Assembly: GCA_013399855.1 (NCBI GenBank)
Contig: VXAY01007404.1
Span: forward strand, 860,831-924,830
Origin: Oxyruncus cristatus
Taxonomy: Eukaryota > Chordata > Aves > Passeriformes > Cotingidae
Reading direction: 5' to 3'
DNA length: 64,000 nucleotides
The notes below the pieces were generated by a model. It made no database searches, was not told where the DNA came from, and saw only the letters and a list, made by a program, of their open reading frames with translations. The translations under genes were made by a program, and so were the position numbers. Below are positions 25,601 through 36,519 of the stretch, one piece after another (position 1 is the stretch's first letter; each line of letters begins with the position of its first letter).

Positions 25601-28600
25601 ATGGTATCATTTTCTGCACAAATAAGACCCAGATTACACAGAACTGATTGATGTCATTAATTACCCTAGGACAAAATTGCACGTTTACATCTTGATTCTG
25701 ATCTCCAAAATGGTACTCCCCTCTCCAAACAGGGGCAAAATGCAATCATGTCTCCTCACTCACACATTGCCAACATTAAAAAGTAATTTAGGCTTTAAAA
25801 ATAAAATTGTCTGCTAGTATATTTAAAGCATTAGGCTCTAGCTTTCATCACCGAGCTTGTATTCCCTATTTTCTTTACATATAGTGCTGGCAATCAAAAA
25901 TATGAAAAATAGAAAGTAAAAAAACTGATGGGTAATTTGCAGAGTATATTATGTGATCTGGATAATGCACATAGCATGTCTTTGCTGAGGAGTAACATGC
26001 TGTCCATGTGAACTGCTGTAAGAATAAAAATTAAAAAATCCACTAAATCTCTAAACTCTGTTTATGTTCTCAAATAGCTGGCTGATACATAAAACATCAG
26101 ACTAAAAATATACACATTTGACAAAATAATAACCTTTTTATTCAATATATCCCATAAAACTTACATTTTCTCCCATCTGCTGCACAAAAATTAAACTATA
26201 TTTAAGCTACAGTCTAGAGGAGAAGTGTTCTGGTGTACACTGCTAATCTGAAAAATGTTACTACTTTACTTCACCAAAACAATCTGCTAGTGTCAATAAG
26301 ACACTAAGACACTATTATGAACTGTCTCTGAGGGGCAATCTTGATTTGTTGAAAACATTCAGATCATGAATAAGATCCTCAGCTTTAAGGAATAGTCCCC
26401 CTCACTGCAAGCAATTAAGGGTAATTTACACCCACTGAAAATCTCTCTGAATATTTTGCTTCGCTCCATAATTTCTGAAACAACACATCATGACTAGTCT
26501 TCCCTGTTTGTGTGTAGCAATGAGCAGCAGTAGATAAGGACAAGTCTTCAGTCTCAGAGATATCCTCTTGGAAGCCCTCTTTCCCGGCCGCTGAGGTTTC
26601 CCCAGCCCTGTAGGGCAGTTTGCTGAAGGCTTTTGAGATCATCTTTGCACCACCTAATCTTTGCAGCCAAAATGCAAATTCCTGCAGACTTCTGCTCACA
26701 CATTGCTACCAGTGTCACAGTGCCAGCTTAATCTATGAACCATATCATTTCCTTGTCAATCTCTTCAACCCAATAGGGAATTGTGCCCTTCAGCATATTT
26801 TGTCCTGAAGTCTTTCCAACACAAAATGCTTCAGGAAGAACTGGAAATCCCAAACCTTTTCCATTACTCAACTCCACCAGTTTGGATTGCATTTCTCTAT
26901 TTTGAAGTCTTGCTGTCAGCCCAGGGCGTTCATTAAAGATGTAACTGAAGAGTTTACCACTCCTATTGCCTTCTCTTCCCTCTTCCTTCCCTCTGCTGCA
27001 TTACTATCCTCTCATCAAACTGCTTCAATTTTTGATATCATTGCAAAATTTACTGCATAAATCTGGACCTCACTGACTCTGAAAGTGCACCCCAGCCATC
27101 CCCTGCTAGTAAATCTTGCTTTCCTTGGTCAACAATGCCCAGTTATCCCATACTTGTTTGTTTTTCCTCTACTTTAGTCATTCAGTAAAATCAGACCCTG
27201 GGTGTTGAAGTAATTCTGAGGGTGACTGTTGCCACTGGATCTTGAACCACAATGCCTTAAACACAGTGGAATCAGCAGGTGAGCCTCCTGACAGCTGAAC
27301 TGCCTCACTGAAATATTTATGTTCTGACATTCAATTTTACAATGTCCATTGGACAGGGTGTTGCATTCAGTGGCAGAGAAAATTCCCCTTTGTTATGAGC
27401 CTGCAGCTCCTCCATGTCACACATCCTAAGGATTACAGCAGCCTCCTTCACAGGCACAGGAACTATGTGATCCTTGAGACAATGTCTAATTATGGTTTAG
27501 TTGCATTGTCTGGTTATCACTTCTTTCAGGGAAAGCAAAAAAACCCAAACAATGAGGGTGCCTTGGAGCAAGTGAAGTGGGGACCCTTCAATGAAATAAA
27601 GCTCCACAAGTCAAGGCTGTACAATGAAACCTATTAATTCCCTGTGCCAGATGACATTACATCTACAGACCACAACCTCCTGCCGCTAACTGGCCTAAAT
27701 ATTCACATGGGAGATCTGTAAATGTAGTGCACATCCTGCAGTCTGCATCTGGTTATCAAGCAAAAAACTATCACTGATCCAAACATATGGCGCTGTTACA
27801 CTAAACTGGCTCCAATACCCTCTGACTCAGGTGAAAGGACCTGATGAGGCAACAGAAAAACACTAGGCACACTTCATTAATGATATGGCTTAAAAAAAAT
27901 GCACAAAAAAACCCCAGGCAACAGCTTTTGGTCTTTTATACGGCTCTGCAGTTGATCATAAGACGGAACGTGGATAGAGTGTTAAATTGTTTGGGTTGTT
28001 GGTAGGTGGGTTTTTTTCCTCAAGAAAATTTAACAAAAGAAATATTTTTTTTTTTTTTTAATATAATTTTCTCCATGTGAAAGTGCTTTGTTGGTTTTTC
28101 ACCTTGCTACGGTACATTTGAAACATCTAAGTTGCTGAGAAGGATTATGCTAATTTGATCAGTTATTGAAAAGAAACGCCAGCAGTATTTGTGGATCTGG
28201 GACCAATCAAGACAAATATTTAAATTTGCACAAGCTCAATTTCTGCAGCCTCGTTTCAGCTGAGGAACTTCACATAATGCCTAGGGATGATTTTCTTGCA
28301 GAACCACTGAATTCCCAGAGGAGGCACTCCTGCATTACTGCTTAGAGTTAAGCCTGGTTTGACAGGAAGAACCGAAGTAACCATCTATTTTATGCACCCT
28401 TCCTCAACCAGAATTTAATGATTTTTATTGCCACAAGAAAACAATACCCAGTAGTATCATGAAAAATTTGTGTGATAAACTAAAGGAAACTGAATGCCTC
28501 AAGAAAGGCCTTCATTGAAGAACTGCTGAACACACCAGATACTGAAGCCAACAGCCAAAAAACACACACAGAAACTTACTAGCCAACTCATCACTAAAAC

Positions 28601-31253
28601 TGACTCCCAAGCAGTATATTCATCTGTAAACCATTCAAAGTTTAAAATATTTTCTATTTCCATCACACATTGGAGTCAATTTATGAGTTGAATCCCTTTG
28701 AGAAAAGGCTTAGCCAGGTTTATAGCAAAGTAGGAATTTAAGTTGGACTAGAACAACATAAGGTCTTGCATTAATAATGATTTTCTTCAGTCAAGTCTCT
28801 GACTGCTGAAGAAACATAGAAAAATGTGTACATAGCGTGTACTCGTACACAGTCATATATGAAAAGGACAGGTGAAAATCTACATGAATGCTGTATCCAT
28901 CCTTCTCATCAGATAATTCCCAGTTAATCTGCAGTTATACAAATGCTTTACAATTACCCTTTTATATGAAAAGATAAGAATTATTTGCTATTAAATCAAT
29001 AGCAAATAATCGAGTGCTTTGCTATCAATTCAATGAAAGTAGACTTAAGAGAGTTGTGAGACTGTCATCTGACTCTTAACACAATTCTAATGACCTACAT
29101 CAGCCTTTAATTACAGTAAAGTCTCCCATTATAAGGGTGAAATGCCCCTTGATTAAAACTGCAATCTCTAATGGCTTTTTGCAAGAAAATAGTCTGTATT
29201 ATTGAAGATTGTAATTTCATTCACATTAACTGACATGCACTTATAACATGCAATGGTAGATCAGATTATTACTTTTAACATTTTCCTAATATTTCAGGTA
29301 GTTTAAAGTCTTTATTAAGGACTTAAACCCTATATATTGCACATACTTAATACTAAAAGTTGCCAGGGTCAGGGTTTAGTTCCTTTGCTTTTCTTGTCCT
29401 GATGTGGATTTTGTTGCAATTGTTTTTTAAATCTCACTTAGCCTTTCATCATGATTCTAAAAAAAGTGTGTTTAGATGCCTAGATAGATGCCCTGGTAAG
29501 TGCAGACTAGAAAGCTATAAAAATGTGTACAGGGACTTTAAACAGGATGGTACATTTGATCCCTGGATAGTTATTTGGGTTTATTTAGTGGGTTTTTTGC
29601 TCTTTTTTTTTTCTCCAGAGATGATAATACACACATTGCACTGAACTTGCTCTAATGAGGCATAATCACATAATTTCTAAACATCCTCACTTCACTTCTG
29701 CATCTTTAAAACTGTTATGATATTACTGAGGGAAAATCAATGTGACTTTACAGCTGATCTTCATCTGCTGACCTGTTGTACCTTCAGAAGCTGTATTCTA
29801 AGCAAACTTAATTTAGTTATGCAACTTTCATGTTACTGCCCATCTGAACAGCTCTGCACCTGGTATTATGTAGACACATCTTTTCCAGAAAGAAAGTATC
29901 TAGCTTTTACCAGTAACAATTCCCTGCAAACTTCAAACATAATACCACAGAAACTATTAGCAGATGTAATGAGTGTAGAAAAGTCAAGTCACACATCAAT
30001 GCCAATGAGAGACTTTCAGAAACTGGCATGCTTAAGAGTTTGGTTCTTTTATGTATTTATTTATTTATTTGTTCTGGAAAAGCAATTTGTTTTCTGCAAA
30101 GCTGCACAATCACCTATGTTTTAGCTGAAAAATGGCAAGGCAGTATGTCTTCTTAGAGAGACTATGAAGCATACTCTGCCCTTTCAAGTCTCTGCTTTGA
30201 CTTGAAAAGTTATCTATCAGAACACAACATTTTCCCTTGCAATGGGAAAAAAAATAAAGTATCAGCTTTTCAGTTCCCAGAATCAGAGCACCTCACTAGT
30301 CTCCATCTCCCATCCCTCCCTAAATCCTGGGGAAGACATCGTTTGCAGAATCCTGGCTCACCTGAACTATCTCACCTTTTGAAAGCATGAGTATAAAGGC
30401 TAAATCATATCTCAAAAAGTGATTTTTTTTTTCCTCCATTAGCAACTAGAAGTCTGAGGATCCAGATCACAAATCACTTGCTACCAGTGCACAGAGCCTA
30501 TTGTAGGAAAGCAGGACATGTCCGTGTGTGTGGATATGTGGATAGATGGGGGGACGGGGCAGAGGGGGAAGGGTCAGTATTACTCAAGCACTGCAGAGCT
30601 AGCCTTACCAGCTGAATACTAATCAAAGAAATAGCTCCCATAATTTCAACGTTTGCAAACTCTAGAGCACCCTTGACATAAAAGGACGAAAGCTCTGGGA
30701 AAGAACTCAGGAAATTTCCTTGCCTCAGTAATCTTCTGCACTGTAACATCACTGCCGGACTTCAGGCCAACCAAGACAGCCGCTTTGGCTTGGCAGAAAG
30801 GACTGAGACAGTCAGGACTTTGTGCTGCCTGTATTTTGCAGAAGTCCGTGGTCCTCCCTTCCCCCACCCCAGTTCCCCCCGCTTGTCTGTGAGACTTCTC
30901 CAAAGAGCCAAGAGTAATGTTATTGTTCTCTAATTTCTCACAAGGTGCGCGCACGGCTATAGTCTCAGTGCTCTCACTTTCCACGGTCTCCCCACCACCC
31001 CTGGTGCCGGTGGTCCCGCGGTCGGTCCCCGCCGCGCTGCCCGGGCCGCCCCCAGCGCGGGGAGCGCCAAACTCACCCGCGGCCGCGCCGGCCTCGCGGA
31101 GCCACGGCCCCGCTCCGGGCAGGAGCCGCTCCGGGGCGAGCGAGTGCGGACGAACCCAGCGCACAGCCCTTTTCCGCAACTGCTCCGACCGCCCTCTGCC
31201 TACACGGGAGGGGAAGGAAAGCAGAGAAAGGCATAGGTGCAGCCGGCACTTAC
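22602..31253 (-). other. CDH7: CDH7 intron 1
   Basis: The intron is bounded by donor GTAAGTG (31253-31247) and acceptor TAG (22604-22602) on the minus strand, about 8.65 kb long. I see no coding exon and no recognisable interspersed repeat in it. It contains AT-rich unique-looking DNA, a TTTA run near 30054-30069, a T-run near 28049 and a perfect 13-bp inverted repeat at 28980-29010. Regulatory elements are plausible in a first intron but cannot be shown without alignment. Confidence 0.7.
28980..29010. repeat. Perfect 13-bp inverted repeat (5-base loop)
   Basis: The arm ATTATTTGCTATT (28980-28992) is followed by AAATC and then its exact reverse complement (28998-29010). It sits in CDH7 intron 1 and would form a short stable hairpin. 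It could equally be a chance AT-rich palindrome or a pair of ATTTGC-type factor sites. Confidence 0.85.
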
Positions 31254-31890
31254 CTGCTCCCTCCCTCCCTCGGCTGCCCGGCGCGGTGAGTATTTTAATC
31301 CCAAGAGCCGCCGGTTCCTCCGCGGCGAAGTGCTGGCGGGATGCTCCCGGGCGCAAGGGGTCAGGCTGCGGGCGGCGGGGCGCCCGCCTGGCATTGGGGG
31401 CTGTGCGCCGTCCGCACACTCACCCGCACCCGCGGAGGAAGGAGCGCTGCCGCCGCCGCTCCCGTNNNNNNNNNNNNNNNNNNNNNNNNNNNNNNNNNNN
31501 CCGTCCTCCTCCTCCACCACGGCACGGCACGGCGCGGCCAGCCGCTGGGCACACGGCGGGAGAAGTGGATGTCTGTGCCAAGCCCAGCTCCGACTGGGTG
31601 CGGATCGGGGCTGCGGGAGGAGGAGGAAGAGGAGGGAGGGAGGGAAGGAGCAGGGAGGGAGGGAGAAGGCAGAGGAGGTGGGGATGCTGCTCTGGGCAGG
31701 GGATGTCACCGCTCGGCGGCCGGAGCCGGCTGCCAGCTCCGTTCGAGGGCGCCTGGAGGCGGCACAGGGACTCTTTGTACCTCCCGAAGACCCAGCGGTG
31801 GCTATTGAAGAGGGATCCAGGGAGCAAGCAGCCTGCCCGGCTCCAGTCCNTCCTCCTCCTCCTTGACAGGATATACAGATGGAGTCCTTT
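31254..31890 (-). other. CDH7: CDH7 exon 1 (non-coding), 5' end approximate
   Basis: A strong minus-strand donor, GAGCAG|GTAAGTGCC, closes an exon at 31254 inside the CpG island 8.65 kb upstream of exon 2. This matches the non-coding first exon expected for CDH7. The transcribed strand side is pyrimidine-rich (CU-rich RNA at about 31617-31680). The transcription start is not determined; about 31.85-31.9 kb is inferred from the promoter elements just above. Other consensus-like minus donors lie near 31412-31420 and 31072-31080, so alternative exon ends are possible. The exon holds a 35-base N gap (31466-31500) and a single N at 31850. One upstream ATG is visible at 31394, discussed under findings. 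Confidence 0.6.
31466..31500. other. Assembly gap (35 N)
   Basis: Thirty-five consecutive N fall within the putative CDH7 exon 1, flanked by CCG-repeat-rich sequence (GCCGCCGCCGCT on the left). Another single N lies at 31850 beside a TCC repeat. GC-rich repeats of this sort are commonly lost in sequencing, so the true length is unknown. Confidence 0.99.
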
Positions 31891-31904
31891 GGATAAAAAT
31901 CAGG

Positions 31905-31960
31905 AGCCGGGCTAGGGGGTGGGGCGGGAACCAATCTCTTTCCCGATTTGCATTTGAAAC
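31905..31960 (-). promoter_or_regulatory. Probable CDH7 core promoter
   Basis: Reading toward CDH7 there are three ordered elements: an octamer ATGCAAAT (31946-31953), an inverted CCAAT box (ATTGG, 31931-31935) and a GC box (CCCGCCCC, 31921-31928). No TATA box sits at a suitable distance, consistent with a CpG-island promoter. These are classic sites for POU, NF-Y and Sp factors; actual binding is inference. The other strand reads as four G-runs (31909-31928), a G-quadruplex-capable sequence overlapping the GC box. Confidence 0.6.
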
Positions 31961-32800
31961 GCGGAGCTGAAGGGAGAGATTTTTAAGACTTTTTATTATT
32001 ATTATTATTTCTCCCCCCGCAACCCACCACGCAATTTGTCCTAGAATCTGCGATAGACTGAGCTCCCGAGACGTGAAGGCAAAACTCGCAAAACTAATTC
32101 GAACTTGCGAAGTCCCCGCTTTTACAGCTTTGCCCTTTCAGCCTCTCCAGCCTGACACTAGCGAATACCACACTCCCTGCGCCGGCCCGTCCGCCTGGCT
32201 GGCGGGGGGCAGCCGGGGGCACTGGGCCGGACCGGGGGCCCCTCTCCTGGTCCCTTGGCCGCGGGGTGGCTTTCCCGGGTCAGGGCACGGACCCGCCACC
32301 GACCTGCTCAGGGGAGCTAAAACCTCGCACCCCTACTGCCCTCTGTCTCCCTAGTGCTGCTGTCACGCCTACCCGGCCACTGTTTAAACCGCGGGGTAGT
32401 GGGGAGAGAGGAGAGATGATTTAAAAAAAAAAAAAAAAAAAGGTGGAATAACTAAACCAGGTGCTTTTATAGAAAAAAGGGTGTAGGGAGGGGAGTCTGC
32501 GCACCGGCAGCAGGAGAAGGCGCAGTGTCAAGCTGGGGCTGGTGGCCAGCAGCACCTACGCACAGCCCCACAACCCCGGAGCTGCCAGGGGATGCCGCTC
32601 TGGGAGAGGAGTACCTGCTTTGTTTGGACGTGCGTGGTCCGGCTGGCAAAGCGGCAGCACAAACTTTCTGCCTCATTCCAGCACTACTTAAGCCGTTTGG
32701 GTCCGCAGAACGACACAGATCTACAACTGAAACGCGATCACCCAGGAGTCAGGACGCGTTCTGAAAAAAAAAAAAAAAAAAGGTTCCAAATGTCGGCGGA

Positions 32801-35800
32801 GCTGCTGAACTGACATTTTCCACGGACAAAAATATTTTTAATGCATACTGTTTTTAGAACAATGGATCGTACCAAGGACAGTTGTAAGATATGAACCTTG
32901 GCCAATGTCTTTGGATTTATATTTAGCAGAATAACATTCTGAACATGCTGTGAACAAACTAATAATGTGCACATATAATTAGTTTTCATTCCTATTAGAC
33001 ACTATACTATGAAGTGTGTTGTCAACACTAAGAAAGTAATGTTTAATGATAAAGATGCTTCATTAAAAAAAAAACACAAAACAATTGGTTTGGATCAAAA
33101 AGGTTTTTTAAAATAATTTTAATTTTTTAATTTATTTGAATACACAAACTCAGCATGCATGACTATTTTAATAAATGTAATATGTACCTGCTCTATGTTA
33201 CTTGTCTTTTAGCTTCACTTTCAGACGTGATTTCCAATGTCACCCTTCTAATCAGAGGGAGGTAATTCCAGCAGGATGGCATTTGTGAACTGAAGAAGTG
33301 GTTTAAAGAGAGCGGCTAGAAGAAATCTTCATTCTCCAAGTTATGGAGCATCTGAGTGCATGGGTACAACTTAAGATGTATTCAGACAAGAAAATCTTGA
33401 AACATGATTGCACACAGTTGCTTAAGATTGTAATTAAGGATTCGCCTTTCCTTTGTTCTCCTTCCCTCAATCCCTAATTCATCATTTACAAGTTAATCAC
33501 AATAAGATTCTTCGCACTGATCCTTAGAGGACAAGGTTCAAGGACAGATTATCTTATTTCTTCATCATGAAATACCACAAACACCTCTGCTTTGTCTTCT
33601 TTCAAATTCATTCAGAGATGTAACCAGTACTTGGAAGACTTATCTTTTTCTACTTAATTCAGTAGCAATGATTTCAATGTGAAAACAGAACAGTTAAAAA
33701 CAGAAGCAAAAATCTTTGTTTGGGAATAGGGTGATGTAAAAAAAAAGACCTACAAGGGGTCATGACCTTCATAAACTTTGCCTAACATCTTCAAACTTTA
33801 TCTTTTGTTGCTCTTCAGGTTCGAAATAGGGACTAAATAGTTTTGTGATCACTTAAAATCTTCATAAAGGAAGGACTCTTTCTTATTAATTTTGATTCTG
33901 ATCCAGATACTACTAATGGAGAACTGGAGCACTCAATTATCACCCAATTAAAAAGCTTGTAGACCTTCACACAGTATTTCATGATGTTCTTCCTAACTGA
34001 ACAGACTTCTTTCAAGGATGTGCTTTATGTTCCAAAAATCTAATCTCAAGCAAGACCTTTTATTAAACTGTATGTCAGTGAAAACATTTGAACTTATTTT
34101 TACTATGGTGAAAATAGGATGGATATTTTTGTTGTATTTTTTTTTCCCTAAATGCTTATGTTGTCATATCAAAAGAAAATGTATTAAACCCTTTGACTTT
34201 CATGGAAGCAAAACAGTGACTCCAAGCAAAATGTGTGACTAAGCAGACCAATTTAATTTCATTGCACAGGCAGAATGAAATATAAAGAAGCAATTATTCT
34301 TAGTCACTTTTGGCAATCTACCATTTTTAGTAACATAAGCAAATGTATATTTTTTTAATACAATTTGTTCTTGACTATCTTGATTGTGGGGTTTTGCCAA
34401 TGAGTCAGTCCATTCCAGTGCATTGACTGTATCGTTTTGGCAGTAATCCATACCTACAGTGATGTTGTATTTCTTTCTAATACGTTTTGTAGTTCATTTA
34501 CTCGTCTTGAGAGATATGGGTGTACTCTTTCCAGAGGAAAGCCTATGGTTTGTACAAACAAACCTCAGATCATGCTAGGCTTTCTCTAGCTAGGCTCTGT
34601 AAGGACTGACTGCAAGCAGCGAAGGGTGCATTGATACTGGCACCTTTCCCATTTTTCTGACTTCTGAAAGTGTCAAGGATGCCTCTTCATGGTACAAGTT
34701 ATGTTGCTGTTCTCTATAGCTGATCCATAGGCAGATTTAGAACCACAAAACCCGTTTCAAAGCATACTCTCAAATGCTTCTTAGACAGTGAGGGCTTTGG
34801 TAGTTGCAGCTTACAGAGGATTTTGACCCGAGGCAGAAAGCAAAAAAGTTTCATGGTTATATTTAGTCTCCTGAGCCTCTGATTGTCTCTCAACATTACC
34901 ATTTCTATCTATACACTCATTATATACATGCCGAAAAAGAGCAATGTCTAGTAACTGCTACCTGGGTCCTGGTAACTCACTGTGTGGGAAGAAACAACTT
35001 CCATTATGCACTCAGAAAGAGGTTGAAGAGTTCCTTCCGTATGAAAATGTGTTATTCTCAGAGGCAAATGCTAACTTTTCCTTACTTTTCTTAAAAAGTT
35101 ATATATATATTAGTCTTTTATGAGGCAAATAGGAGAGCTTACGTTTTAGCATATTTCTTTCAAGAAAACACTTCTTAACACTATTAGCACATGGTTTCCC
35201 AGTATAAGTGCTAATGCCCCTATAAGTTACTCTTATGTAAGGGCTTCAGCCATCCAGGGATATTATTTACAGGTGGCTACAATTCTGATTCCAGTCTAGA
35301 ACTGAGCATTGTTTTTCTTCAGTTTTCTTTTTTTTCTCATTTCTACAAATAGCAGAAGACAAAACAAAAGGCCTATTGAAATTGAAGACACTCACTGTCT
35401 TTAACAAGATACTCAACACAGGAATGTCTCTGCCTTCTGTGTCCTTACAGTCATGGCTTGATTCCCTATTTAAACTGATATTTGAGGCAATTACATTGTT
35501 GTCTATATTCCAGGAGGTTTTTCCACCCCACATGGAAACACAGTAATATGGGGACCTGCCTAATAACGACAAGATCAACAACCCATTCTTTAGAATATAT
35601 TTGGCAGAATATCCTCTGAAGATATGGAAGCCAAAAGAACATAATAATATGAACTAAAGTATAGTAAATAATAGTGGTGATTCAATTGGGGAATTTATAA
35701 GGTCTCTTCGTATATTCACAACTCCCTATTCTGCTTAGGAATTGTTACCTTATCAATTCAACATTGCCATCATGGCTCCATCTGTTCTTCTTTGGTTCCT

Positions 35801-36256
35801 CTGTATCTTCCCTCCTATTTCCGCAATTTTTTGATGACATATTTGATCCACATATACTGGCAAATCTGAGTAACTGATATATTTGCAAGAATGGTAATCT
35901 TCAAAAGTAAATCTAGTTAATCTAGGGCAAAGTAACTGTAAAAGTCATAAGAAGTTACCATTGCCTAAGATAATAAATGTGAATGCAGTTAAAAATGGAG
36001 TTTACGTTGTCAGGAAGAACAGAGAAAAGCAACAGAGGGAGTTGTAGGAAAGGAACTTGTAAAGTTAAGAAACTGTAAATAGAAAATAGGCTTGTTTAAT
36101 CATAATGAAGCTGCAAAATTAAGAAGATTCTACCACTGAGTGTAATTTATTAGTCACACAGCAGTAAGAACAGCACAAGAATAAATCAATTGAAAAACAA
36201 CTGCATGGAAAGAATTTTGAAAATGTCACAAGACACTGGTAGCAAATGGCAGGTAG
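32801..36256. other. CDH7 5' flank, no feature recognised
   Basis: AT-rich unique-looking sequence directly upstream of the CpG island. I see no exon, RNA gene or interspersed repeat in it. Confidence 0.5.
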
Positions 36257-36519
36257 GCTGTCAGAAGACTGAGAAGAGAAATGGAGAATTTCATTAAGGC
36301 CACACAGGAATGGGCTATTTGTACAAGTGAGGATAGATGGCTTAAAAAAGCCCTAAGACCAGAATGGAGGCTGTGTGGCCAGGCTCCAGATACTATTCAT
36401 CATATTATAAGTGGATGTACCAAGCTAGCCAGCACTGAGATAGGATACAGCATGACAAAGCTAGCGGTGTGGTGCAGTGAGCGCTCTGCAAGAAGTATGG
36501 ATTACCAATAGGGGAATAA
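36257..36519 (+). pseudogene. Decayed retrotransposon RT C-terminus with CCHC motif (R2-like type)
   Basis: The frame from 36257 reads RRLRREMENFIKATQEWAI and continues to RLCGQAPDTIHHIISGCTKL. This resembles the RT C-terminal zinc-knuckle segment of endonuclease-bearing non-LTR retrotransposons often labelled R2-like, typically with pattern C-x2-C-x8-H-x4-C. Here C32 (36374), H41 (36401) and C46 (36416) are kept, but the first cysteine is a TGG Trp codon at 36365. After STE (36431-36439) the match moves to another frame: QHDKASGVVQ, then a TGA at 36478 where a Trp codon would be expected, then ALCKKYGLPI up to 36510. A frameshift, a stop and a lost zinc ligand show an old dead copy. No RT core or nuclease domain was found on either side. 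The family name rests on remembered motifs and is the uncertain part. Confidence 0.6.

Larger units (their letters stand above)
30940..32800. promoter_or_regulatory. CpG island at the CDH7 5' end
   Basis: This is the only long GC- and CpG-dense block in the window. It is densest at about 30950-31770 and 32040-32400, with a weaker shoulder at 32460-32800. The dip between the two dense blocks (31850-32040) carries the promoter motifs. A TTA-type run lies at about 31990-32010, and A-runs of 19 (32423-32441) and 18 (32764-32781) sit in the upstream shoulder. Several long open frames cross the island on both strands, but these are expected from stop-codon depletion in GC-rich DNA and none resembles a known protein. 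Confidence 0.9.

Noticed and set aside
31072..31420. Further minus-strand donor-like sites (GGGTGAGT) and a plus-strand GTGAGTATT near 31286.
   Set aside because: Plausible alternative donors, but GTAAGTG at 31253 is stronger and nothing visible supports the others.
30646..31934. Long open frames on both strands of the CpG island (up to 332 codons).
   Set aside because: GC-rich DNA lacks stops; several frames are open at once, some pass through the N gap, and none resembles a known protein.
33815..33830. tRNA B-box-like GGTTCGAAAT.
   Set aside because: It does not match the full B box, and there is no A box or cloverleaf around it.
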